64,000 nt of DNA from Algihabitans albus (GCF_003572205.1 NZ_QXNY01000005.1:248001-312000); one strand, 5' to 3'; shown: positions 44,224 to 53,470, counted from the stretch's first letter. Made by a program: numbers and translations. Notes: a model not told the origin generated them from the letters alone.

Positions 44224-44505
44224 CTACCAGAGGTATTTCGGCGTCCCGCACTCGGGACATTCCCAATCGTCCGGCAGGTCCGCGAAGTCCACACCCGGCG
44301 GAACGTCGTGTTCCGGTACACCGAGCTCCGGATCGTAGAGGTAGCCGCACTCCGTTTCCGGGCAGCGGTAGCGCCTCAGGTTCGCTGCCAGCGCGACACT
44401 CGGGCCACGTACGGCCAGGATCGGTAGGGATGCGCTGGCGATCAGCAGGGCGCGCAGCGCCTCACGGCGCGTCACGAAGCGGTGCTCGGGCTCGTCGTCT
44501 TTCAT
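44224..44505 (-). CDS. exported rubredoxin with CX4C first metal knuckle
   Basis: 93 aa. A twin-arginine leader (VTRREALRALLIASASLPIL) is followed by a rubredoxin domain ending the protein: CPETECGYLYDPELGVPE, PPGVDFADLPDDWECPECG. Four cysteines for one Fe are present, but the first pair is C-x4-C instead of the usual C-x2-C. Rubredoxins are normally cytoplasmic, so an exported one is unusual. It starts 2 nt after the TorA-like gene, pointing to a role as its periplasmic electron carrier. Confidence 0.85.
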   Translation of the reverse strand: MKDDEPEHRFVTRREALRALLIASASLPILAVRGPSVALAANLRRYRCPETECGYLYDPELGVPEHDVPPGVDFADLPDDWECPECGTPKYLW

Positions 44506-44507
44506 GG

Positions 44508-46934
44508 TCAGGCAACCTCGGGGGGATCGTAGGCGGTGATATCCGGAAGCGGGCCTTCGGTCTTCTCGATCTGCACCAGTGCGCTCTGCGCCGCACAGGC
44601 CTGGCTCAGGCGGGAACTGCCGATGTCCCGTGTCACCAGATTCGGATTGCCGTGCTTGTCGAGGGAGCCCGGCACGCCCGGCTCCAGTGGATCGATCCAG
44701 GCGCCTTCATGGATCATCGCGACGCCCGGTCTGACGCGGTCGCTGACGATCACGCCGACCTGGCAGGCCCCCCGGGCATTGAACAGACGGGCGACGTCTC
44801 CGGTTTCCAGGCCGCGCGCCGCCGCGTCTTCGGGGTGCAGCCAGAGCGGCTCACGCCCTTGGATCTTGCTGGCGCGCGCCAGGGGACCGTTGTCCATCTG
44901 GCTGTGGAGGCGGTGTTGCGGATGGCTGGAGATTAGGTGAAGCGGACTCTCTTCGCCGGCGGCGCCCAGCCACTCCTCGGGCTCGAGCCAGGTTGCCTGG
45001 CCGGGGCAGTCGTCGTAGCCCATCGCGGCGATCTTCTCGGAGAAAAGCTCGATACGCCCGCTCGGCGTGCGCAGGGCGTTGGCCTCGGGATCGGCGCGAA
45101 AGTCGGCCAGATAGATATAGTCATCCACAGGGCGCGGCATCACGACCAAGCCGTCTTCCCAGAAGGTCGCGAAGTCCGGGAGCACCAGCCCCTCCGCGAC
45201 GGCCCGCTCGCGGGCCGTGTCGTAGAGATGGCGCAACCAGCCCATCTCGTCGCGGTCCTCGGTAAAGTCCGCGCGATAGCCCAAGCGCTCGGCCAGGTCG
45301 GCATAGATGTCGAAGTCGTTGCGTGCCTGGCCGACCGGCGAGACGAGTTGCGGCATTGCGAAGATGTAGCGATCGCGCGGACTGGCGCCGATGTCGTTGC
45401 GTTCCATCGTCGTGGTGGCCGGCAGGACCAGATCGGCACGTCTTGCGGTTGGCGTCCACCAGGGGTCCTGCACGATCACCGTTTCCGGCTTGGCCCAGGC
45501 GCGGGTCAGACGGTTGAGATCCTGGTGATGGTGGAAGGGATTGCCGCCGGCCCAGTGGATCATGCGGATGTCCGGGTAGGTCATCTGCCGGCCGTTGAAC
45601 TCGAAGTCCTCGCCGGGCTGCAACAGCATGTCGGCGATGCGTGCCACCGGGATGCGGAGTTTGACCGGATTGCGGCCGCGCGAGAAACCCGGAACGCTGA
45701 CGTTGTTCGGCGGGAAGGCGTAGCCGTTGATCGAGGTATAGCTGAAGCCGAAGCCGCCGCCCGGCAATCCGATCTGACCGAGCAGCGCGGACAGCAAGAC
45801 CGTGCCCCACCAGGGCTGCTCCCCGAAACGCGCCCGCTGCAAGGACCAGGCGGTCATGATCATGGTGCGCTGCGCCGCCATCTTGCGGGCGAGATTGCGG
45901 ATCCAGTCGGCCGGGACCTCCGTGACCGCGGCGGCCCAGTCGGCATCCTTCGGCTGGCCGTCGCTCTCGCCGAGGATGTAGGGGCGTACCTGCGCGAAGC
46001 CGGCTGTGTAACGCTCCACGAAGGAGAGGTCGGCCAGATCCTCGGTCAGCAGCGTGTGGCAGAGCGCTAGCATCAGCGCGACATCGCTGTTCGGTCGGAT
46101 CGGCCGCCATTCCATGCCCAGCGCCCCGACCTCGTCCTCGCGCACCGGGTTGATGGCGATCATCTCGATCCCCGCGGCGTGGCACTGGCGCAGCCATTTT
46201 TCCGTGGTGTGCTCGCCGCTGCCGCCCCAGGTGATCTGTGCGTTCTTGAAGGTGGCGCCGCCGAACATGACGATCAGCTTCGTATTCCGGACCAGCGACG
46301 CCCAGGTCGTGAAGGGACCGCCGATCGCCTGATTGCTGCCGAGCAGGTGGGGCAGCAGCACCATGCCGGCGCCGAAGGAGTAGTTGGTCAGATCGTCGAC
46401 GTAGCCACCGTGCAGCGCGTAGAGCCGGTTCGTCATCTCGTCGCAAGCGTGGAACCGTCCGCCCGAGGCCCAGCCGTAGCTCGCCGCATAGAAGGCCTCG
46501 TTGCCGTGGTCGGCCTTCACGCGCCGCATTTCCTCCGCGGCGATATCGAGGGCACGGTCCCAGTCCAACTCGACGAAAGGCTCTTTGCCGCGCTCGGCGC
46601 CGTCCGCCTTCTCTCGTTTCTCCAGCCAGGATTTGCGGGCCATCGGCTTGGCGATCCGCGACTTGTCGTACAGGATTGCCGGGAAGTTCTGAATCATCGC
46701 TGTCGGGAAGGGATCGCGCTCGAAGGGTGCGACCGACACCAGCCGGCCGTCGACGACCCGGGCGCGAAAGGCGCCCCAGTGACTGGAGGTCAGAACCTCC
46801 TTATCACCGGGTATCGCCAGCGTCGGTCCGACGCCACCGGCGGCGAAGGCCGCTGCCGCGCCGCCGGCCAGCAGAAACCGACGCCGGTCCAGAGAGGGGC
46901 CGCGACCGATCCTGAACAGATCTCGCTGCGCCAT
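44508..46934 (-). CDS. TorA/DmsA-type periplasmic molybdopterin oxidoreductase
   Basis: 808 aa from ATG 46934 with a Tat leader (LDRRRFLLAGGAAAAFAAGG). DMSO/TMAO reductase family of the DorA/TorA/BisC type: no N-terminal Fe-S cysteines, the Mo-ligand serine region SYGWASGGRFHACDEM, SNQAIGGPFTTWASL, DPWWTPTARRADLVLPATTT and SSHPQHRLHSQMDNG. It probably reduces an N-oxide or S-oxide. No TorC-type cytochrome is present; the exported rubredoxin gene follows. An FNR-type site lies upstream. Confidence 0.9.
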   Translation of the reverse strand: MAQRDLFRIGRGPSLDRRRFLLAGGAAAAFAAGGVGPTLAIPGDKEVLTSSHWGAFRARVVDGRLVSVAPFERDPFPTAMIQNFPAILYDKSRIAKPMARKSWLEKREKADGAERGKEPFVELDWDRALDIAAEEMRRVKADHGNEAFYAASYGWASGGRFHACDEMTNRLYALHGGYVDDLTNYSFGAGMVLLPHLLGSNQAIGGPFTTWASLVRNTKLIVMFGGATFKNAQITWGGSGEHTTEKWLRQCHAAGIEMIAINPVREDEVGALGMEWRPIRPNSDVALMLALCHTLLTEDLADLSFVERYTAGFAQVRPYILGESDGQPKDADWAAAVTEVPADWIRNLARKMAAQRTMIMTAWSLQRARFGEQPWWGTVLLSALLGQIGLPGGGFGFSYTSINGYAFPPNNVSVPGFSRGRNPVKLRIPVARIADMLLQPGEDFEFNGRQMTYPDIRMIHWAGGNPFHHHQDLNRLTRAWAKPETVIVQDPWWTPTARRADLVLPATTTMERNDIGASPRDRYIFAMPQLVSPVGQARNDFDIYADLAERLGYRADFTEDRDEMGWLRHLYDTARERAVAEGLVLPDFATFWEDGLVVMPRPVDDYIYLADFRADPEANALRTPSGRIELFSEKIAAMGYDDCPGQATWLEPEEWLGAAGEESPLHLISSHPQHRLHSQMDNGPLARASKIQGREPLWLHPEDAAARGLETGDVARLFNARGACQVGVIVSDRVRPGVAMIHEGAWIDPLEPGVPGSLDKHGNPNLVTRDIGSSRLSQACAAQSALVQIEKTEGPLPDITAYDPPEVA

Positions 46935-47006
46935 GATCCCTTCTCCTCCCCGGTTTATCCTGTCTCGCTCTCGCGGATAAACTGCCACCGTCGGTGCGTA
47001 AAAGCA

Positions 47007-47020
47007 TTGACGTGCGTCAA
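47007..47020 (-). promoter_or_regulatory. FNR/FixK-type anaerobox upstream of the torA-like operon
   Basis: TTGACGTGCGTCAA is a 5-4-5 palindrome matching the anaerobox TTGAY-N4-RTCAA. Its centre is about 79 bp upstream of the TorA-like start, compatible with a -41.5 activator position for a start site near 46972. The neighbouring amidase ends at 47126, so the box can only serve the Mo enzyme operon. Confidence 0.65.
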
Positions 47021-47125
47021 GCTTGACTGTGTACGAATCCCGGATTGTGAATGTAATTCATCAAACGTACATAAAAATGACATGAATTATTCAAGAAGAG
47101 AACGCTCATGTCTTGTCGAATAGTC

Positions 47126-48298
47126 TTAGGAGAAAAGCATTGCGACCGCAGCCGCGAGGTCGCTGTCTCGTCCTGGGGGAGCGATAAGAGACAGGCCGAC
47201 GGGACCGCCGGCAACAGCGCCCGCTGGGATCGTGACCTGGGGTGTGCCCGCTAGGCCCGAGACGCAGGTCAGTTGAGCGATCCTTGGCCAGTCGCGATAG
47301 GCTTCGCTGGTCGAGGCGCCGCGTATTGGCGCCGGATCGGGTACCGTCGGGAGGCAGAGCAGCGTATCTTCGGACAGGAGTTCGAGCACCGCGCCGCGCA
47401 TCGCCGGCCAGCTATGGACGGCGGCTTCGTGCACCTGCGGATCCAATGCGGCACCGGCCGCGAAGTTGGCCGCGACGGTGTAGGCGAAACGCGGGTTCGT
47501 TTCCTGGATCCAGCGCTGAAAGTTGGCCCAGGCCTCCCGCTGCTGCAACGCGATCTGACGGTCGCGCCAGACCGGCAAGCCTTCGTCGGCGAGTGTCCTG
47601 TCTTCGACGTGTGTCGCGGCCCCTGTGAGCTTGTCGAGATGCGGCTGGAGCGCCGTCCGGGTCGCTTCGCTCGCGACGGCCCAGGCATCCTCCGGCAGCA
47701 CCAGGCGGAAGGGTCTGGCCTGGCCGCTACCGAAGACCGCCTCGGTCACTCTCCGGAGCGTCGTCGCATCGCGCGTCATCCAGCCTAGCGTGTCGAAGCT
47801 GGGTGCTTGGGGCAATACGCCCTCGAAGGGCAGCCGGCCATGACTGCAGCGCAGACCGTAGAGACCGCAGTAGGCCGCCGGTACGCGCACCGAACCGCCG
47901 GTATCGGTTCCCAGCCCGATGTCGGCCAGAGCGCCGGCGACGGCGGCCGCCGAGCCACTGGAAGAGCCGCCGGGAAGCCGATCCGGGGCGGCAGGATTGA
48001 TCGGTGCTCCATAGTGCGCGTTCAATCCGAAGATCCCGCGAGACAGCTCGTCCGTGTGAGTCTTGCCGACCAGAGCCGCACCGGCTGTCAGCAGGTCGTC
48101 GACGAGAGACGCGTTGCGTTCGGCGGGCGGATGACTGGCCGCCCAGTCCGGATTGCCGGCACCGGTGACATCGCCGGCCGTGTCGTAGAGGTCCTTGGCC
48201 ACGAAGGTCAGGCCCTTCAAGGGGCCATCCGACTGGCCTTCGATCAACCGCCGCGGACCGGCGAGGAAGGCGCCGAAATCTTCGGGTTCTCGGCTCAT
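47126..48298 (-). CDS. amidase-signature family hydrolase
   Basis: 390 aa. The Ser-cisSer-Lys triad is visible: Lys in LTFVAKDLYD, cis-Ser in GGSSSGSAAAVAGALAD, Ser in GTDTGGSVRVPAAYCG. It hydrolyses an unknown amide. The ATG overlaps the stop of the tryptophan-dioxygenase-like gene, so both act in one pathway. Since no kynB-like formamidase gene is adjacent, this enzyme might deformylate N-formylkynurenine or open a related product, which is inference. Confidence 0.88.
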   Translation of the reverse strand: MSREPEDFGAFLAGPRRLIEGQSDGPLKGLTFVAKDLYDTAGDVTGAGNPDWAASHPPAERNASLVDDLLTAGAALVGKTHTDELSRGIFGLNAHYGAPINPAAPDRLPGGSSSGSAAAVAGALADIGLGTDTGGSVRVPAAYCGLYGLRCSHGRLPFEGVLPQAPSFDTLGWMTRDATTLRRVTEAVFGSGQARPFRLVLPEDAWAVASEATRTALQPHLDKLTGAATHVEDRTLADEGLPVWRDRQIALQQREAWANFQRWIQETNPRFAYTVAANFAAGAALDPQVHEAAVHSWPAMRGAVLELLSEDTLLCLPTVPDPAPIRGASTSEAYRDWPRIAQLTCVSGLAGTPQVTIPAGAVAGGPVGLSLIAPPGRDSDLAAAVAMLFS

Positions 48299-49125
48299 GC
48301 CTCAGCCTCGTCGGTTCCGGCTGAGAGGCCGGGGAAGAGGGGCGCGACGGTCTTGTCGTACTTCTGCAGGTAGTCGCGAAAGGAGGTTCCGCCGGTCCCG
48401 GTCTCGACGCCGACCATCTGAAGCTGTCGCGTAGCCAATTGCAGATGCGCACGATGAAACTGCAGTTGATGGCGATCGTAGGCGGCGAACTCCGCAAACA
48501 AGGCCGCCGTGGCTTCATCCTGGCGTAGTCGCGCCAGCGCAACGGTGACATCTTCGGCCCCTGCGCCATCGATGAGCTGACGGCAGTAATGGGCCAATCC
48601 GTGATGCCGGTAGCGCTCCAGCCAATCGGTCACTTGGGCGCCGTAACGCTTGTCGAACTCGCTCTCGGCCACGTGGACTGCGCCTTCCGCATTTGCGGTT
48701 CCGCCCTGCCAGTAACGGGGAACGCCACTCATGATTTCCAACCGGCGGAACTGGAAGGATTGGAAACCGCTCGTCGGGCCGATCGAGGTACGGAACTCCG
48801 CAAAGGCGCGCAGGCCGCCAAGAACCGGCATGGTGGCGTTGACCGTTCGCCACAGCTTGTTGACCCGCTTCAGAAAATAGACGGCCTCGGCACGGTCGGC
48901 GGCGGCGAGGCCGTCCAGCGCCCGCTCCAGGTCGAGGATCATCTGGTGAAAGGCGAGCTCGCAGATCTGGTGGATCGCGATGAAGAGATCCTCGTCCTGG
49001 GACTCCGTGACCGGTTGTTTGCAGGTCAGCAGAGCGTCCAGGCTGTGATAGCTCCAGTAGTGATTGCCCTCCGGGCACATATCCGGATCGCGCGGTGGAA
49101 GCGGTTTGGCGTTATAGGGCTTCAT
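48295..49125 (-). CDS. tryptophan 2,3-dioxygenase-family heme enzyme
   Basis: 276 aa from ATG 49125. Family motifs are YHSLDALLTCKQPVT, AIHQICELAFHQMILDLERA, GPTSGFQSFQFRRLEIMSG and the likely axial-heme His in FHRAHLQLATRQLQMVG. Classical TDO makes N-formylkynurenine; relatives such as MarE make oxindoles, so the exact product is uncertain. It is coupled to the amidase gene and divergent, by 85 bp, from an alpha/beta hydrolase. Confidence 0.85.
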   Translation of the reverse strand: MKPYNAKPLPPRDPDMCPEGNHYWSYHSLDALLTCKQPVTESQDEDLFIAIHQICELAFHQMILDLERALDGLAAADRAEAVYFLKRVNKLWRTVNATMPVLGGLRAFAEFRTSIGPTSGFQSFQFRRLEIMSGVPRYWQGGTANAEGAVHVAESEFDKRYGAQVTDWLERYRHHGLAHYCRQLIDGAGAEDVTVALARLRQDEATAALFAEFAAYDRHQLQFHRAHLQLATRQLQMVGVETGTGGTSFRDYLQKYDKTVAPLFPGLSAGTDEAEA

Positions 49126-49210
49126 GGCGCTACCTTTGTCGTCCGGACCTGCTGTCGGTATGGGTAGGCTATGGGGCTGCCGCCAGGCGCACAACTGCAG
49201 GATTGTCGCC

Positions 49211-50257
49211 ATGACCGATACCGCGATGACCGACACCTCCCCGCCGCCTTACGAGGTCTTCGAGCTTGCCGACTGGTCGCTGGACTGCGGCCGGGTGCTG
49301 CCCTGCGCCCGACTGGCCTATCGTAACCAAGGGCGGGTGGGCGAAGGTCTGCCGATCCTGACCTGCACGGCCTTCGCGCAAACGCCGGACGACCTCTCCT
49401 ATCTGGTCGGTTCGGGGCGTCCCCTCGATCCGGCGCGCCACTGGCTGATCCAGACGGAACTGCTGGGCAACGGCCGCTCCTCGTCCCCCTCCAACACGCC
49501 ACCGCCGTTCGACGGTCCGGACTTTCCGGCCGTCACCATCCGCGACAACGTGGCGCTGCAAGCCCGGCTGCTCGACCATCTGGGCGTGGCGCGTCTTGCC
49601 GCCGTGGTCGGGGCGAGCATGGGCGGACAGCAGGCCGTGCAGTGGGCAGTCAGTCATCCGGACCGGGTGGCTCGCGCGATCGTTCTGGTGGGGTCGGCCC
49701 GTGCCGGACTGCACCAGCAGCTTTTTCTGCACAGCCTGGAGTCGGCGCTCACGAGCGACGCGGCCTTTGCTGGCGGGCGTTATCGCACGCCACCGCTGGA
49801 GGGTCTGTCGCGTCTGTCGGAGGCCTGGGCGCCTTGGGCGCTCAGTCCGGCTTTCTTCGGTCTCGGCCATCATCTCGACTATGAGGACACGGCCGCCGAG
49901 GACGCGGAAGGCTTTCTGGCGAAGTGGCGGCTTCGCTACCACGACCGCGATGCCAACGATCTCGTTTGCCATCTCCGGACATGGCAGGCGCACGACATCG
50001 CCGGCGGCACCGAAGACTTCGCGTCCGCGGCGTCGAAGGCGCGCCTGCCCATCCTGTTTCTGCCCTCCGCGACCGACGCCTACTTCACGCCGTCGCAGGT
50101 GATCGCCGAGGCGGCGGCTTTCCCGACGGCGCGGGTAGAGGTGATCGAGAGCATCTCCGGACACGGCGCGGGATTCGGGCGCTCTGCGGCCGACCGCGCC
50201 ACGGTTTTCCGGGCGGTTTCAGATTTTCTTAACCAAGATGATCATCCACTCCGCTAA
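49211..50257 (+). CDS. MetX-like alpha/beta-fold hydrolase
   Basis: 348 aa from ATG 49211. It has the homoserine acetyltransferase-like fold: LTCTAFAQTPDDLSYLVGSG, the nucleophile elbow VVGASMGGQQAVQWAVSHPD, a catalytic Asp near LPSATDAYFTPSQ, and His in ISGHGAGFG. The MetX substrate-binding set is not obvious, so another acyl substrate is likely. Divergent from the TDO-amidase pair, it may hydrolyse a pathway intermediate. Confidence 0.78.
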   Translation: MTDTAMTDTSPPPYEVFELADWSLDCGRVLPCARLAYRNQGRVGEGLPILTCTAFAQTPDDLSYLVGSGRPLDPARHWLIQTELLGNGRSSSPSNTPPPFDGPDFPAVTIRDNVALQARLLDHLGVARLAAVVGASMGGQQAVQWAVSHPDRVARAIVLVGSARAGLHQQLFLHSLESALTSDAAFAGGRYRTPPLEGLSRLSEAWAPWALSPAFFGLGHHLDYEDTAAEDAEGFLAKWRLRYHDRDANDLVCHLRTWQAHDIAGGTEDFASAASKARLPILFLPSATDAYFTPSQVIAEAAAFPTARVEVIESISGHGAGFGRSAADRATVFRAVSDFLNQDDHPLR

Positions 50258-50358
50258 ATCCTGCGTAACACTCTCTAAATCGCGGTGATCGGCTGGTCGG
50301 GCGTCACCACATAGGCAGATATCAGACCTGCGTTAGCTGGTAAGAAGATGAGGAACCG

Positions 50359-51102
50359 ATGAGCTTGAAAAAATCGAGGCCGGTGCGTGCGTTGATTGTG
50401 GGCAGTCTGGCTGCGGCCCTCTGCCTGCCCGCGGTCGCATCCATACCGGAGGATGGCGGTCTCGATTTCCAGGTCTTGCGCGGCGACTCGCCCCTGGGCG
50501 AACACCGCTTGAGCTTCATTGAACGCGACGGCGCCCTCGAGGTTCTGGTCACCATCGATCTGGAAGTGACCGTCGGCCCTTTCACCTTCTTCCGCTACAG
50601 TCACGAAAATCGTGAGATCTGGCGTGATGGCCAGCTTGTGAGCTTGGTCGCCCAGACCGACGACGACGGCGCCGAATACTTCGTGCGTGCCGAGCAGACG
50701 CCCGACGGAATCAGAGTCGAGACGAAGGACGGCACCCAAATCGTGCCGGCCTATCTCCTCTCTACCAGCTATTGGAACTACGAAATTGTCGAGGCCGAAC
50801 GGCTGATCGATACCCAGAAGGGCAAGATTCGCGAGGTCTCCACGGATTTGGTCGGGCAGATGGACGTTTGGGTCGCGGGCGAGGTGATCCCGGCGCGTCA
50901 CTACCGCATGACCGGCGACCTCGAAATCGATCTTTGGTACGACGACCACGACGAGTGGGTTAAGACCGCCTTTGAGGTCAATGGCGAGCAGATCGAGTAC
51001 TTCCGTGGCGGGGTGCCTGACAATCTGGATCAAGTCAGCTTCTTCGCCGGCGAGGAAGAAGAATACGAGAACCGTCTGCTGAACAATCAGAACGACCGTT
51101 AG
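50359..51102 (+). CDS. exported DUF6134-family protein
   Basis: 247 aa with a signal peptide (ALIVGSLAAALCLPAVAS) and a beta-rich body: DFQVLRGDSPLGEHRLSF, YSHENREIWRDGQLVSL, VPAYLLSTSYWNYE, DLEIDLWYDDHDEWVKTAFE. Function unknown; the fold is probably a lipocalin- or LolA-like barrel. Fourteen nt before the iron-sulfur photolyase, so it heads the plus-strand arm of the light-damage island. Confidence 0.75.
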   Translation: MSLKKSRPVRALIVGSLAAALCLPAVASIPEDGGLDFQVLRGDSPLGEHRLSFIERDGALEVLVTIDLEVTVGPFTFFRYSHENREIWRDGQLVSLVAQTDDDGAEYFVRAEQTPDGIRVETKDGTQIVPAYLLSTSYWNYEIVEAERLIDTQKGKIREVSTDLVGQMDVWVAGEVIPARHYRMTGDLEIDLWYDDHDEWVKTAFEVNGEQIEYFRGGVPDNLDQVSFFAGEEEEYENRLLNNQNDR

Positions 51103-51116
51103 GCCCTCTTCTCTCC

Positions 51117-52679
51117 ATGCAAATTGCCGCACTGCGTTTGGTGCTCGGCGACCAGCTCAGCCGCGGCCTGTCCTCCCTGTCCGACCTGGACGCGGATCGT
51201 GACCGCGTGCTGCTGGTCGAGGTGTGGGAGGAGGCGACCTATGTCCGCCATCACAAGAAGAAGATCGCCTTTCTCTTCTCGGCAATGCGTCACTTCGCGG
51301 TGGCCTTGAAGCAAGAGGGCATCGCGGTCGACTACGTGACGCTGGACGATCCCGAGAACGGCGGCAGCTTTCTCGGTGAGCTTCGCCGCGCGGTCGCACG
51401 TCACGCCCCCGAGCGGATCGTCGTCACGGAACCGGGCGAGTGGCGGCTCAGCGAGGCCATGGGGCGTTGGGAAGCGGAGCTCGATCTGCCCGTCGAGATT
51501 CGCGCGGACGATCGCTTCTTCTGCAGCCATGCAGCCTTCGCTGACTGGGCGAAGGAGCGCAAGTCTCTGCGGATGGAATACTTCTATCGCGAAATGCGGC
51601 GCAGGACCGGAATCCTTATGGACTCGGGCGGCCAGCCGGAAGGCGGTCGCTGGAATTTCGACCAGGAAAACCGCAAGGTTCTGCCCGAGGATCTCTCCGC
51701 GCCGGAGATTCTTCAGGTTCCGCCGGACGATATCACGGGAGACGTCCTGGACCTGGTTGCCGCGCGCTTCGCGGATCACTTCGGCGAGCTCTATCCTTTC
51801 TGGTTTGCGGTCACGGCGGAACAGGCAGAGACGGCCTTCGAGGTTTTCGTGCAGGAGCGCTTGCCGAACTTCGGCGACTATCAGGACGCCATGGCTTTCG
51901 GCGAAGCGACCCTCTTCCATTCGGTGATCTCGCAGTATCTCAATGCCGGGTTGCTCGACCCTCAGGCTGTCTGCACCCGGGTCGAGCGCGCGTGGCGCGA
52001 CGGAACGGCACCGCTCAATGCAGTCGAGGGATTCATTCGCCAGGTTTTGGGATGGCGAGAGTTCGTCCGTGGGATCTATTGGCTCAAGATGCCCGACTAC
52101 GCGGACGAAAACTTTCTCGAGGCGCGGCGCGATTTGCCGGCTTTCTATTGGACCGGGGAGACCGAGATGGTCTGCCTGTCCGAAGCCATCTCTCAGACCC
52201 GGCAGAACGCCTATGCTCACCACATCCAAAGGCTGATGGTGACGGGGAACTTTGCGCTCTTGGCCGGCGTTCATCCGGCAGCTGTGAACGAGTGGTACCT
52301 GGTGGTCTATGCTGACGCCTACCAGTGGGTCGAGTTGCCCAACGTCACGGGCATGGCGCTCTTCGCCGATGGCGGGGCCTTCGCCTCGAAGCCCTATGCG
52401 GCGAGCGGAAAGTACATCGACCGCATGTCGAACTACTGTAGGAGCTGCAGCTACGATGTGAAGCGGCAAACCGGAGACGGGGTCTGCCCATTCAACTTTC
52501 TCTATTGGGATTTCATCGCCCGCAATGGTGCTAAGCTGGAGAAGAATCCTCGGATGGCTTTGATCCTCAAAAGCTTTCAGCGCATGAAGCCGGAGAAGGT
52601 CGCGGCCATGCGTCAGCAAGCTGAAGCTTTCCTGGCGGGTTTAGAGACGGTTGAGGAGGGAGAGTGGCGGGCGCTATGA
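51117..52679 (+). CDS. iron-sulfur bacterial cryptochrome/photolyase (FeS-BCP, PhrB-like)
   Basis: 520 aa of the cryptochrome/photolyase-related family: LRLVLGDQLSRGL at the N-terminus, the FAD-binding VEGFIRQVLGWREFVRGIYW, AYAHHIQRLMVTGNFALLAG and ADAYQWVELPNVTGM. All four [4Fe-4S] cysteines of this class are present (EMVCLSEA, NYCRSCSY with two, GVCPFNF). Members repair (6-4) photoproducts or act as blue-light receptors. Its stop overlaps the SDR start. Confidence 0.92.
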   Translation: MQIAALRLVLGDQLSRGLSSLSDLDADRDRVLLVEVWEEATYVRHHKKKIAFLFSAMRHFAVALKQEGIAVDYVTLDDPENGGSFLGELRRAVARHAPERIVVTEPGEWRLSEAMGRWEAELDLPVEIRADDRFFCSHAAFADWAKERKSLRMEYFYREMRRRTGILMDSGGQPEGGRWNFDQENRKVLPEDLSAPEILQVPPDDITGDVLDLVAARFADHFGELYPFWFAVTAEQAETAFEVFVQERLPNFGDYQDAMAFGEATLFHSVISQYLNAGLLDPQAVCTRVERAWRDGTAPLNAVEGFIRQVLGWREFVRGIYWLKMPDYADENFLEARRDLPAFYWTGETEMVCLSEAISQTRQNAYAHHIQRLMVTGNFALLAGVHPAAVNEWYLVVYADAYQWVELPNVTGMALFADGGAFASKPYAASGKYIDRMSNYCRSCSYDVKRQTGDGVCPFNFLYWDFIARNGAKLEKNPRMALILKSFQRMKPEKVAAMRQQAEAFLAGLETVEEGEWRAL

Positions 52680-53470
52680 CGACAACTGGAGACGCGAGCG
52701 GCTGTATCTGGATTACCGGAGCCTCTCAAGGGCTGGGCCGCGCTCTGGCCTTGGAGTTGGTACGGCGTGGCCGGACGGTGGTGGCCAGTGCGCGTGGCCT
52801 GGACAAACTTCAGGAGCTTGTGAAGGACGCGGCTCTCGAGCACGGCCAGGGCCGTGTGGTGCCTTGGGCCCTCGATGTCACGGACGGACCGGCAGTCGCG
52901 GAAGCGGTGCGGACGATCGAACGCGATGTCGGGCCGATCGAGACGGCGGTCCTGAATGCCGGCACCCATGCTCCCGTCGACGGCTGGAGCCTCAAGGCGG
53001 AGGACTTCCGCAAGCTGGTCGAGATCAATGTCATGGGCACGGTGTTCTGCCTGGAGCCGATGATCGCCGCCATGAAGGCCCGCCGGCGCGGACGGATTGC
53101 GGTGGTGGCCTCGCTATCCGGCTACCGTGGGCTGCCCTCGGCCGCCGCCTACGGCCTGACCAAAGCCGGCCTCATCAACATGTGCGAGTCGCTACGCCCG
53201 GAACTGGCCCTCGCGGGGCTGACGGTTCAGGTCGTCAATCCCGGCTTCGTACGAACTCCCTTGACCGATAAGAACGACTTTCCCATGCCTTTCCTGATGG
53301 AGCCGGAGGCCGCTGCCCGTGCCTTTGCCGAGGGGTTGGAGTCCGACCGCTTCGAGATCGTCTTTCCCCGGCGATTCGCCTATCTACTGAAGCTCCTGCG
53401 ACTGTTGCCCTACGGCCTCTACTTCGCGCTAACCCGGCGGATGGTGAAGGATCGGGAGCCGTCGGCGTGA
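52676..53470 (+). CDS. short-chain dehydrogenase/reductase
   Basis: 264 aa. Cofactor motif TGASQGLGRALALEL, NAG motif (AVLNAGTHAP), catalytic Ser-Tyr-Lys (SLSGYRGLPSAAAYGLTKAG). The C-terminal 30 residues are hydrophobic and basic, perhaps membrane-associated. ATG 52676 overlaps the photolyase stop. SDRs of this type recur in RpoE-ChrR/light-linked gene sets; the substrate may be lipid-derived. Confidence 0.9.
   Translation: MTTTGDASGCIWITGASQGLGRALALELVRRGRTVVASARGLDKLQELVKDAALEHGQGRVVPWALDVTDGPAVAEAVRTIERDVGPIETAVLNAGTHAPVDGWSLKAEDFRKLVEINVMGTVFCLEPMIAAMKARRRGRIAVVASLSGYRGLPSAAAYGLTKAGLINMCESLRPELALAGLTVQVVNPGFVRTPLTDKNDFPMPFLMEPEAAARAFAEGLESDRFEIVFPRRFAYLLKLLRLLPYGLYFALTRRMVKDREPSA

Noticed and set aside
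47031-47074. TGTACG...CGTACA inverted repeat upstream of the TorA-like operon
   Set aside because: Only 6-bp arms with a long spacer; the nearby anaerobox explains regulation better.
50286-50315. TGATC followed by TAGG upstream of the DUF6134 gene as an ECF promoter
   Set aside because: The spacing is 21 nt instead of 18 and the -10 part does not match, so it was not listed as a promoter.
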